A stretch of DNA of 35,014 nt. It comes from an uncultured Muribaculaceae bacterium (GTDB lineage Bacteria; Bacteroidota; Bacteroidia; Bacteroidales; Muribaculaceae). The notes beneath the pieces are model-generated. The model made no database searches and was not told the DNA's origin. It worked only from the letters and a program-made list of their open reading frames with translations. The stretch spans positions 1 to 35,014 of the forward strand of contig CAJUDL010000039.1 in assembly GCA_910585285.1 (NCBI GenBank). Reading direction: 5' to 3'. Position numbers and translations under genes: made by a program. Below are positions 14,384 to 22,912 of this stretch, piece after piece; within the stretch, counting starts at the first letter, position 1; the number at the start of each line of letters is the position of its first letter.

Positions 14384-17300
14384 ATGAATTCATCATCAAA
14401 TCGTCAGCCGTGGCGTTCGAGAATCGGAACGCTGTGCGCGATTGGTCTCGTTTCAGCAATGGCGCCGTCGGCAATCTTTGCCGGCACGTCAATGTCGCGC
14501 GACAAATCGACCGGGCTTTACACCATGAAAGCTACTGACACAACTGTCAAAGATGTTCTCTCGTATATCGAGAAAAACAGCAACTACGTGTTCCTCTATG
14601 GCGAGGGAGTTGAAAACAAGCTGAAATCTCCCGTAAACATCCAGCTCAAAGACAAAAAGATGGATGCAGTCCTTGCTGAGGTATGCAAATCCACTGGCCT
14701 ACTTTATAAGATTTCAGGACGGCAGGTCACCATCACCAATGCAAAGACCAAAGCAACAAAGAACGAAAAGCAGAAAGTCAGCGGTGTAATTCTCGACCAG
14801 AACGGCGAGCCCCTGATCGGTGCAACCGTTATGGTGAAAGGCACAAACGAAGGTGCCATCACCGACCTTGACGGACGTTTCATAGTAAACGCTGCCAAAG
14901 GTGATAAACTCCAGATTACCTATGTAGGTTTCAATCCTGAAACGATCGCCGTAGGCAACACCAATGATCTTAAGATATCAATGACCGAAACCGACAACAC
15001 ACTCAATGAAGTTGTGGTCATCGGTTACGGAACAGTCAAGAAGAAAGACCTCACGGGAGCCGTTGCATCGGTGAAAGGCGACGATCTCGCTTCAAAAAAC
15101 ACCACTACCCTCTCCACAGCTATGCAGGGTTCCATATCCGGTCTTATGGTGCGTCGCGACAATAATGCCCCGGGTGCTTCAGCAAGTTCAATGCACATAC
15201 GAGGAGTGACAACTATCGGAGACTCGAGTCCGCTTATCATTGTTGACGGTGTGCAGTGCGACAACATAGACTATGTCAATGCCAACGACGTGGAGAGCGT
15301 ATCCGTTCTCAAAGACGCGGCAGCGGCTTCAATCTATGGTTCGAAAGCGGCGTCGGGTGTAATACTCATCACCACAAAGCGAGGCGACGAGTCCAAAATA
15401 AGCATCTCCTACAATGGCGAGTTCGGTTGGGAGATTCCCACAAAACAACCGGACATGGTGGGAGTGACCCGTTATCTTGAGATGAACAATGAGCTTCTTT
15501 ATAACGACAACCCCGCCGCAGGTTTCTTCCAGCAGTGGACAGCAGACCAAACTAAAAACTGGCTGACACTCAACGGATCGGATCCCGACCGTTATCCCAT
15601 CACCGACTGGAAAGGGCTGATGATGAAAGATTCCGCACCACGAATGACCCATACAATCTCGCTGTCGGGAGGCAACAAGACAGTCCGTTCGCAAGTGTCA
15701 ATATCATACGATGAGGTCGATGGGCTCTACGAAGGAAGAAACTTCCGCAGACTAATGTTCCGAGGTAATAACGACTTCAATTTCAATAAATACATCACCG
15801 CGAGCGTGGACATCAACGTGCGCAACGCCCGCAGCGAAGCAACAAACTACGATCCTTTCGAGGACATGCGCAAGATGCCTGCAATCTATCCCGCCATCTG
15901 GCAGAACGGCGGTCTCGCTGAAGGTAAGTCTGGTGCAAACCCTTACGGTCTGCTGACGGAAGGAGGTTCTTCCCTCTCACACAGCACCCAGATTGGAGGT
16001 AAGGCATCACTCACAATCAAGCCCATTGATGGACTTAGCATCTCGGGAATCGTTTCACCATTCATCAACTATTCCAAAAAGAAAGCATTCCGCAAGGGCG
16101 TGAGCTACACATTGATGGACGATATCAACACCATCGGAGGCTGGATGGAAGGTAACGGTTCTTCCTGGACAACCAATAAACTTACAGAGACCCGCAAAGA
16201 CAACTGGCATGTTACAACACAGGTACTCGCCAACTACATGCACTCTTTTGGCAAACACGACCTTACTGTAATGGCTGGTTTCGAAAACTATGTCCTGAGT
16301 TCTGAGGAACTGACCGCAGCCCGCGACCAATATGAACTTACAAAATATCCCTATCTTAATGTAGGACCGGAAGACTACAAAGACAACAGCGGCACGGGCA
16401 CACGCTACACATCCAACTCATTCTTCGGTCGTTTACTCTATTCATTCGACAATCGCTATCTGCTGCAAGCCAACATCCGTCACGATGGCTCTTCTCGCTT
16501 TGCAAAGAAATACCGTTGGGGCACATTCCCCTCCTTCTCTGCAGGTTGGGTAATCACCAAAGAAAAATTCATGGAAGATGTGAATCCCTCATCTCTTTCA
16601 TTCCTCAAACTCCGCGCATCATGGGGTAAACTCGGTAACGAGCGTATCGGCTCAAACTATTTCCCTTACATGTCGCTCATGACGTTCGGAAACTCTTTCT
16701 TCTATGAAGACGGTGCCGTTGCTTCCGACAAGACAGCAGCTATCCGCACTCTTGCCGTGCAGGATATTTCATGGGAGACCACTACTTCTACCGACATAGG
16801 TATCGACGCCAATTTCTTCAACAGCCGCCTGCGTCTCACCGCAGATTATTACTGGAAGAAAACAACCGGTATGCTCCTCGCCATCCAGATACCTTGGTCG
16901 ATGGGATATGAAGATCCTAACACCAATGCCGGGAAAATGAAGACCCATGGTTATGACATCGAACTGAGCTGGAACGACCATGTCGGAGACTTCACTTATG
17001 GCGTATCGTTCAACCTCTCTGATTTCATATCCAAAATCGATTATCTCAACAATTCGGATATAATCAAAGACAACAAACTTAAACGCGCCGGTGAGATCTT
17101 CAATACCTGGTATGGCTACATTTGCGACGGTATTTACCAGACGCAAGATGAAGTCAACAACTCTGCCCGTCTCAACAACACCGTGACTGTCGGAGACCTT
17201 AAATATCGCGACATCTCCGGTCCTGACGGCAAACCGGACGGGGTGATCTCTTCAGAATACGACCGCGTGCCGTTAGGCAACTCTCTCCCCCGCTTCCAAT

Positions 17301-17773
17301 ACGGTGGCACAATAAACGCCGGATGGAAAGGTATTGACCTCTCCGTTGCATTCCAAGGAATCGGGAAACAGAACGCATATCTTGACCGCGCTATGGTGGA
17401 ACCGCTACGCAACAATTACGGCAACATCCCCGCAATCATCGACGGCAAATACTGGAGCGTTTTCAACACCGATGCTGAAAACCGCGCGGCTCAATATCCG
17501 CGTCTAACCAATACCTCAAAGAACAATAACTATGCTGCCTCCGACTTCTGGATTTTCAACGGAAGCTATTTCCGTCTGAAAAACGTTACTCTCGGATACA
17601 CACTTCCGCAGGTATGGACAAAGAAAGCATATATCCAGAAAGCAAGAATATATTTCAGCGCAAGCGACCTCTTCTCAATCGACAATTATCCCAAAGGATG
17701 GGATCCTGAAATGGGAGTAAAGGCATATCCTATCACAACTTCGCTTATTGTCGGAGTAAACCTTACATTTTAA
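14384..17773 (+). CDS. SusC/RagA-family TonB-dependent transporter with STN signalling domain
   Basis: A 1129-residue outer-membrane transporter that should import oligosaccharides with SusD. A signal peptide covers about residues 1-33. The STN domain (about 40-125: TDTTVKDVLSYIEKNSNYVF to YKISGRQVTI) is the part that talks to FecR. A CarboxypepD-regulatory-like domain follows (about 130-205: VSGVILDQNGEPLIGATVMV), then a TonB box near LNEVVVIGYGTVKKKDLTG, the plug (from about 230 to 320, with IRGVTTIGDSSPLIIVDGV), and a large beta-barrel that ends in aromatic-terminated IVGVNLTF. The length fits STN-bearing SusC proteins. susD starts three bases after its stop. The STN domain, together with the sigma and FecR genes, predicts positive autoregulation by substrate. 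Confidence 0.96.
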   Translation: MNSSSNRQPWRSRIGTLCAIGLVSAMAPSAIFAGTSMSRDKSTGLYTMKATDTTVKDVLSYIEKNSNYVFLYGEGVENKLKSPVNIQLKDKKMDAVLAEVCKSTGLLYKISGRQVTITNAKTKATKNEKQKVSGVILDQNGEPLIGATVMVKGTNEGAITDLDGRFIVNAAKGDKLQITYVGFNPETIAVGNTNDLKISMTETDNTLNEVVVIGYGTVKKKDLTGAVASVKGDDLASKNTTTLSTAMQGSISGLMVRRDNNAPGASASSMHIRGVTTIGDSSPLIIVDGVQCDNIDYVNANDVESVSVLKDAAAASIYGSKAASGVILITTKRGDESKISISYNGEFGWEIPTKQPDMVGVTRYLEMNNELLYNDNPAAGFFQQWTADQTKNWLTLNGSDPDRYPITDWKGLMMKDSAPRMTHTISLSGGNKTVRSQVSISYDEVDGLYEGRNFRRLMFRGNNDFNFNKYITASVDINVRNARSEATNYDPFEDMRKMPAIYPAIWQNGGLAEGKSGANPYGLLTEGGSSLSHSTQIGGKASLTIKPIDGLSISGIVSPFINYSKKKAFRKGVSYTLMDDINTIGGWMEGNGSSWTTNKLTETRKDNWHVTTQVLANYMHSFGKHDLTVMAGFENYVLSSEELTAARDQYELTKYPYLNVGPEDYKDNSGTGTRYTSNSFFGRLLYSFDNRYLLQANIRHDGSSRFAKKYRWGTFPSFSAGWVITKEKFMEDVNPSSLSFLKLRASWGKLGNERIGSNYFPYMSLMTFGNSFFYEDGAVASDKTAAIRTLAVQDISWETTTSTDIGIDANFFNSRLRLTADYYWKKTTGMLLAIQIPWSMGYEDPNTNAGKMKTHGYDIELSWNDHVGDFTYGVSFNLSDFISKIDYLNNSDIIKDNKLKRAGEIFNTWYGYICDGIYQTQDEVNNSARLNNTVTVGDLKYRDISGPDGKPDGVISSEYDRVPLGNSLPRFQYGGTINAGWKGIDLSVAFQGIGKQNAYLDRAMVEPLRNNYGNIPAIIDGKYWSVFNTDAENRAAQYPRLTNTSKNNNYAASDFWIFNGSYFRLKNVTLGYTLPQVWTKKAYIQKARIYFSASDLFSIDNYPKGWDPEMGVKAYPITTSLIVGVNLTF

Positions 17774-17776
17774 ATC

Positions 17777-19507
17777 ATGGAACTGATGAATAAGACATTA
17801 TATACATCCGTAGCCGCAGCGGCACTGATGCTTACATCATGCGAAAGCATGGACATGACACCCCTCTCGCAGGGAAACAGCGAGTCATGGTATTCAACCG
17901 AGACTGAGCTGGAGATGGCTGTCAACGAGTTTTATATCCTCGGCTATTGGAACCAACCCCTCGAAGGGTCAGAGCAATGGACTGACAACTTCACATATCG
18001 TCAACAGAACCGTAATCCGGGTAGCAATGGTACCGTTCTTGACGGAACAATGAATGGTCAGCAGTGGGAGGTATATAGCCTCTGGCAGCAGGACTATAAA
18101 CTTATTGCCCGGGCAAACTCTCTCCTCGCCAACTACCATAAAGCAGCTGGAGAAGTAAACCAGTCACAGCTTAATCGTTATGCCGGTGAGGCATTTTTCT
18201 GCCGCGCTTGCAAATACGCCGAACTTATTTGCTACTATGGAGATGTGCCTTATATGCATGGCACTGAAACAATCGAGGAGGCATGCCAGACAGGTCGTCG
18301 CAACAAAGACGAAATCAAAGCCCTTGTCTATGAAGACTTCGACAAGGCAATTGAATATCTCCCGGTGGATTATGGCACAGCTGCGATGCACGCCACTAAA
18401 GGAGCGGCATTGGCTATGAAAGCCCGCTTCGCCCTCTACCTCGGTGACTTCGATCTTGCCGCCAAGGCAGCAAAAGCATGTATGGATCTCAAAGTTTATT
18501 CTCTTGAGCCCGACTTCGCAAAACTTTTCCTTCAGAGCACAGGCGTGAATCCGGAAAAGATTTTCTACATACCCCGTTCACTTGAGAATGATGTAATACT
18601 CGATCAATGGTATGTCAACAACGGTCTTCCACGTAATGCCGGCGGTTATGGTTCTGACAATCCTTCATGGGATCTTTTCGCTGCATTCCTCTGCACAGAC
18701 GGTCTTCCAATCGATGAATCGGAACTTTTCGATCCCCGCAACCCCTTTGCAAACCGCGACCCACGATGCACAAAGACTATCGTGGAATTCGGAACCGAAC
18801 ATTGCGGATTTGAATACAATCCCCGTCCGGATGTGACACAGGTTATGAACTATACTACCGGCAAAATGCAAAGCAACAATGACAACCGCGCTGTCAACCA
18901 GTATGCCTCCTACAATGGTCTTGTTTGGAAGAAAGGTATTGACATCTCCTGGACTCAGAATGGTAAGAAAGTAGCACGTGATTATCTCATGATGCGTTAT
19001 GCCGATGTGCTCCTGATGTACGCCGAGGCAAAAATCGAGCTCAACGAACTCGATAACACTGTAACAGATGCCATCAACACTGTCCGCGCACGTGCTTACG
19101 GCGTTAAACTCACCGACACTTCTATGTATCCGGCAGTGAAAATGGGTTCGCAGGAAGAGCTTCGCAAGGCTGTGCGCATAGAGCGCCGCATGGAGCTTGC
19201 CAACGAAGGTCTTAGATATATGGACCTCATCCGATGGAAACTTGCCTCCAAAGCACTCAACGGTTACAACTACATCAACCTGCAGCCTACCGACCTTCTC
19301 AACAATATCGTGAAGAAAGATCTCTGGTTCTGGGGCATGACTCCTCAGATCGATGAGGATGGTCTTGCTGACTTCTCAGCTCTTTACAACGCAGGTCTTG
19401 TGGCATTAGGCGCAAAACGCGTGTTCCCCGACCGTCAGTATCTCTGGCCGATCCCGACCCGCGACATGACCCTCTGTCCCAACCTCAAAAACAACCCCGG
19501 CTATTAA
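17777..19507 (+). CDS. SusD/RagB-family nutrient-binding outer-membrane lipoprotein
   Basis: A 576-residue glycan-binding lipoprotein that forms the lid of the SusC channel. The signal peptide ends in the lipobox LTSC (Cys near residue 23), predicting a lipid-anchored surface protein. The SusD N-terminal TPR region (about 60-260, with AYRYAGEAFFCRACKY-like helices and FDKAIEYLP) is followed by the C-terminal ligand-binding part containing VARDYLMMRYADVLLMYAEA and the conserved VRIERRMELANEGLRYMDLIRW helix. Length is standard for the family. Two Met codons (17777 and 17786) could start translation; the spacing after susC does not decide between them. A long repeat array separates it from the SusE-like gene. 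Confidence 0.95.
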   Translation: MELMNKTLYTSVAAAALMLTSCESMDMTPLSQGNSESWYSTETELEMAVNEFYILGYWNQPLEGSEQWTDNFTYRQQNRNPGSNGTVLDGTMNGQQWEVYSLWQQDYKLIARANSLLANYHKAAGEVNQSQLNRYAGEAFFCRACKYAELICYYGDVPYMHGTETIEEACQTGRRNKDEIKALVYEDFDKAIEYLPVDYGTAAMHATKGAALAMKARFALYLGDFDLAAKAAKACMDLKVYSLEPDFAKLFLQSTGVNPEKIFYIPRSLENDVILDQWYVNNGLPRNAGGYGSDNPSWDLFAAFLCTDGLPIDESELFDPRNPFANRDPRCTKTIVEFGTEHCGFEYNPRPDVTQVMNYTTGKMQSNNDNRAVNQYASYNGLVWKKGIDISWTQNGKKVARDYLMMRYADVLLMYAEAKIELNELDNTVTDAINTVRARAYGVKLTDTSMYPAVKMGSQEELRKAVRIERRMELANEGLRYMDLIRWKLASKALNGYNYINLQPTDLLNNIVKKDLWFWGMTPQIDEDGLADFSALYNAGLVALGAKRVFPDRQYLWPIPTRDMTLCPNLKNNPGY

Positions 19508-19508
19508 C

Positions 19509-19638
19509 AATTAGGAATGAGAAATTAGGAATAATGAGGAATGAGGAATGAGAAATTAGGAATGAGGAATTGCTTGAAAGCATTCGAATGAAGAGACAAG
19601 AAATTAATTCCTAACTCCTAATTCCTAACTCCTAATTA
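19509..19638. repeat. ATTAGGA arm-loop-arm intergenic repeat, copy D
   Basis: This is the longest copy. The left arm is about 60 bp of ATTAGGA and ATGAGGA units (19509-19570), followed by a centre of about 32 bp and then a right arm of TCCTAAC and TCCTAAT units to 19638. It fills almost all of the 148-bp gap between susD and the SusE-like gene, the largest gap within the PUL. If transcribed, it would form a long imperfect hairpin able to affect mRNA stability or read-through. Confidence 0.85.
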
Positions 19639-19655
19639 ACTAAAAAAAGACGAAT

Positions 19656-21287
19656 ATGAAAAAAAGAATATACCGCAACATTCTCCGTCTGTCAGCATTC
19701 GTGCTGACAGCGGGAATGCTTGCCGCCTGCGGAGACGAGGATATTGACAATGCCTACTCCCGCAACAAGTCAGTGATCCAGCTGACCACTTCGAGCGACT
19801 ATGTTGTGCTCGACGAGAATAATCCCGATGCTGTTGCTCTCACACTCGAATGGAATGCAGCTCATACCTACGGCAACGAATACATCACATACTATCAGTA
19901 TCAGATGGATGCTGTGGGAAGCAAATCTGCAAGTCTGAAAGAATATGAGGATGACGGCATCTTCCGCCGTGAATACACCAACCGTGAGCTTCATGAACTT
20001 CTCACAGGTCATTTCGGTTGCCTCACAAGCACAGTCAATACACTCAACCTGACTGTGACAGCAACATTTGAAGGTCCGCGTGTTGTTATCCCGGATATTG
20101 CTACTGCAACTATCCGCGTAAAAACATACGGTGAAAAACAATATCGCGCCGATAAACTTTGGATTGGAGGGTCGGCTGCCGGTGAGACACCCATTGAGCT
20201 GACTCCCACTTCAGAGACATCCGGTATTTATTCATGGAATGGAGCGCTTAACGCAGGTAAAATCAACTTCCCCGTTTCATATGGCGATGAAAACAATGCC
20301 TTCTCTCCTGTAAATCCTGATGAGGCTATAACATCATCAGAAATGCCGGCTGTGATGGTAGATGCAGCCAAAGCTAACTATTGGGTAATTCCCGAAGCAG
20401 GAAATTATCGTGTGCAGATCAACCTTGGTGCAAAGACTGTCAAGATTGTTCCCGCAGGAAGCATCATCGAACTTGACAAACTTTATATGTCGGGAGCAGC
20501 CGTTGGTGGCGATGATATCGAAATCGAACGTACTCTGGAAAATGATCTTCTTTATGCATGGCGAGGTGAACTCAAAGCCGGTAAACTTTACATGCCGCTC
20601 TTGTTTGAAGAAGCCAAATCCATATCATTTGTTCCAAAAGACAAGGCTGACCACGACATACACGATGGGCAACCTCACGACTTTGACCAGGTATCCACAG
20701 AAAGTGGCACAGGATCGGCATACTGGACCATTCCTGCAGACGGAACGTATCGCGTTGTTGTTAACCTCGAAGAGCGCACTGTTACAATCTATTCTTCTGC
20801 AACTGATATGAAGAATACAGTTGTATCTTATAATAACACAGTAGACAAAATCAACCCCTATACTCAAGAAGTAACAGAACTCTGGATGTGGGGCGGATTC
20901 AATGCCTCAGCTCACGATGATGGTCTCAAAGCCGGATTCCAGAAGAAGTATTGCATGAAACAGTCTCTCGCCAATCCGAACGTATTCGTTTACCAAGGTG
21001 ACGCTCTCCCTCGCAGCACATCTACCGACGATTGGTCGAAAGCAACCGGAATTGGAGCACTAAACTTCCTTGTGTCATCGATAGAGAACAACGTCTATGC
21101 CTTCGGCTCTACAGCTGAAGCGAAGCGTAATTCAAAACGTGGTTATCTGAGTGTCAACCTTAACGAAACATATCAGCTCGTGAAAGGACAGAGCGACAAC
21201 AGATATGCATATTTCTGCGTTCCCGAAAACTGCACATTCGTGGTAGTAGACATTGAGAAAATGACAGTGTTCTTTGGAAATAAATAA
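19656..21287 (+). CDS. SusE/SusF-like outer-membrane glycan-binding lipoprotein
   Basis: A 543-residue lipoprotein with lipobox LAAC followed by GDEDID, an acidic stretch like the export signal that sends Bacteroides lipoproteins to the cell surface. After a SusE-type N-terminal domain (about 35-165) come three related beta-sandwich units. They open at about 170 (DKLWIGGSAAGETPIELTP), 275 (DKLYMSGAAVGGDDIEIERT) and 405 (TELWMWGGFNASA), each followed by an aromatic YSW/YAW and a closing VKIVPAG/VTIYSSA strand. The repeated units are probably separate glycan-binding sites. It lies directly after susCD, as SusE/F proteins do, and 14 bp before the surface DUF4832-like enzyme. Confidence 0.88.
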   Translation: MKKRIYRNILRLSAFVLTAGMLAACGDEDIDNAYSRNKSVIQLTTSSDYVVLDENNPDAVALTLEWNAAHTYGNEYITYYQYQMDAVGSKSASLKEYEDDGIFRREYTNRELHELLTGHFGCLTSTVNTLNLTVTATFEGPRVVIPDIATATIRVKTYGEKQYRADKLWIGGSAAGETPIELTPTSETSGIYSWNGALNAGKINFPVSYGDENNAFSPVNPDEAITSSEMPAVMVDAAKANYWVIPEAGNYRVQINLGAKTVKIVPAGSIIELDKLYMSGAAVGGDDIEIERTLENDLLYAWRGELKAGKLYMPLLFEEAKSISFVPKDKADHDIHDGQPHDFDQVSTESGTGSAYWTIPADGTYRVVVNLEERTVTIYSSATDMKNTVVSYNNTVDKINPYTQEVTELWMWGGFNASAHDDGLKAGFQKKYCMKQSLANPNVFVYQGDALPRSTSTDDWSKATGIGALNFLVSSIENNVYAFGSTAEAKRNSKRGYLSVNLNETYQLVKGQSDNRYAYFCVPENCTFVVVDIEKMTVFFGNK

Positions 21288-21301
21288 TAGAATAGTAAAA
21301 T

Positions 21302-22906
21302 ATGAACAATATAAAGAAATATATGACTCGCGCCTGCTCCATGCTGGCGGGCGCGGTCATGACTCTTGGAGCAGTCTCCTGTTCTGAAAGCGATGAGCCT
21401 GCAGAGGGCACCCATAATTGGAATATAAACGGCAATGAAGTAATCGACATTAAACCCGAGCGTTACAAAAACCTCAAGAATCCCATGACCGGATGGGTGC
21501 TCTACACCGGTCTCGGTGACGGTCTGCGTGATGATTTCTGGGAGGTATATGACAACTATCCCACATCGGAAGGAAATGTCAAAGTTTCAGACTACGCCTC
21601 AGTGCTTTACATTCGTGCGGCATGGACTTATTTCAATCCTGAGGAGGGTGTTTACGTTTGGGAGCAACCCGCTTCGGCTTCAAAATATGCTCGTCGATTC
21701 CATATGCTCGTGGACGGTGCGAAAGAGCGTGGTCTAAAACTTGCCTTCACATTCATTTGCGACAGCCAGGACAAACATGATAACTTCACTCCTAACTATG
21801 TAAGAGAGGCTGGTGCCAAAGGCTTCATGACCACAACAGGTTCTGTGCAAGTTTGGTCTCCTTATTGCGATGACCCAATCTTCCAGGAAAAATATGCCGC
21901 TTTCCTCCAGGCGTTTGCAAAAAAATATAATGATCCCGACGTAACAATGTTCATGAGTGGTTTCGGTCTTGGCAAATGGGGAGAGAGCCACACCGTGAAT
22001 TATTCAACAGGCAATGCCACACCCCGCGAGGCTGTGGTTGATTGGGTGAGCGATGCATATCTCCAGGCTTTCACCAAAGTGCCCTGTGTGATCAACTATC
22101 ACCGTTGCCTTATGGACACAAAAGGTTTCAGCGATAGCGACACTGATGTTTCAGCAAGGATTCTCGACAAACTTGTGGCAAAAGGCTACTCGCTGCGCCA
22201 TGACGCCTACGGCATGAAAGGATACTACAAAGACTGGGAGCGCAATTACGCGCTTGCCAACAGATTCAACCGTCCTCTCATTGCCGAAGGGGGATGGGTG
22301 GAAAGCTCACACGGAGGCTCCATCAAAGGAGACGGCTATGCAGACCACGGTGAGGTGCGCCGTGGTGAATATAACGAAGCGAAAAACACATATGTGAACA
22401 TGATGGACTTCCGCTACTCAAACTCCATGACAAGCGGCGAGACCTGGAGATGGTTCAACAACTGTTTCGACCTCGTGAAGGAATTTATATCCGAAGGCGG
22501 CTACAGACTCTATCCTGACAAGATTTCTCTCCCGAAATCGGTATCAGGAAATGGAACAGCCACAATGGTTCATCGCTGGAGCAACCTCGGATGGGGATAC
22601 TGTCCGACAAACATTCCTCAGTGGAACCAAAAATACAAAGTTGCGTTCGCTCTTCTTGACAAAACCACATCGCAGCCGGTGAAAGTGTTTGTTGATCTTG
22701 CTCCATGTCTCAATGAATGGGTGAAAGGTAAACCCGCTACTTATGAGTTCTCATTCAACCTTGGAGGTGTAGCTGCCGGTAATTACACATGGGCGGTAGG
22801 TATTGTCGACACCACCAAAGATAATGAAATCGGTCTTCAGGTATCGGCAAAAGGAGACATTACTCCCGAAGGATGGGTGAAACTTTCCGATGTAAATGTA
22901 AACTGA
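21302..22906 (+). CDS. DUF4832-like putative glycoside hydrolase, surface lipoprotein paralogue
   Basis: A 534-residue lipoprotein. The signal peptide ends in GAVSC and is followed by SESDEPAEG, consistent with surface export. It aligns along its length with the protein at 12769. Shared segments include VSDYAS..YIR..W..F.PEEG.Y.W, YDWE-like GYYKDWE, LGKWGESH (Glu228), EGGW (Glu329), and WGYCPTNIPQWNQKYKV in the C-terminal beta-sandwich. The two conserved Glu are about 100 residues apart in both proteins, supporting a catalytic role by inference. It differs from its paralogue in being lipid-anchored, so one may act outside and one in the periplasm. Located between the SusE-like gene and the flavoenzyme (6 bp gap). 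Confidence 0.76.
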   Translation: MNNIKKYMTRACSMLAGAVMTLGAVSCSESDEPAEGTHNWNINGNEVIDIKPERYKNLKNPMTGWVLYTGLGDGLRDDFWEVYDNYPTSEGNVKVSDYASVLYIRAAWTYFNPEEGVYVWEQPASASKYARRFHMLVDGAKERGLKLAFTFICDSQDKHDNFTPNYVREAGAKGFMTTTGSVQVWSPYCDDPIFQEKYAAFLQAFAKKYNDPDVTMFMSGFGLGKWGESHTVNYSTGNATPREAVVDWVSDAYLQAFTKVPCVINYHRCLMDTKGFSDSDTDVSARILDKLVAKGYSLRHDAYGMKGYYKDWERNYALANRFNRPLIAEGGWVESSHGGSIKGDGYADHGEVRRGEYNEAKNTYVNMMDFRYSNSMTSGETWRWFNNCFDLVKEFISEGGYRLYPDKISLPKSVSGNGTATMVHRWSNLGWGYCPTNIPQWNQKYKVAFALLDKTTSQPVKVFVDLAPCLNEWVKGKPATYEFSFNLGGVAAGNYTWAVGIVDTTKDNEIGLQVSAKGDITPEGWVKLSDVNVN

Positions 22907-22912
22907 TCATAG

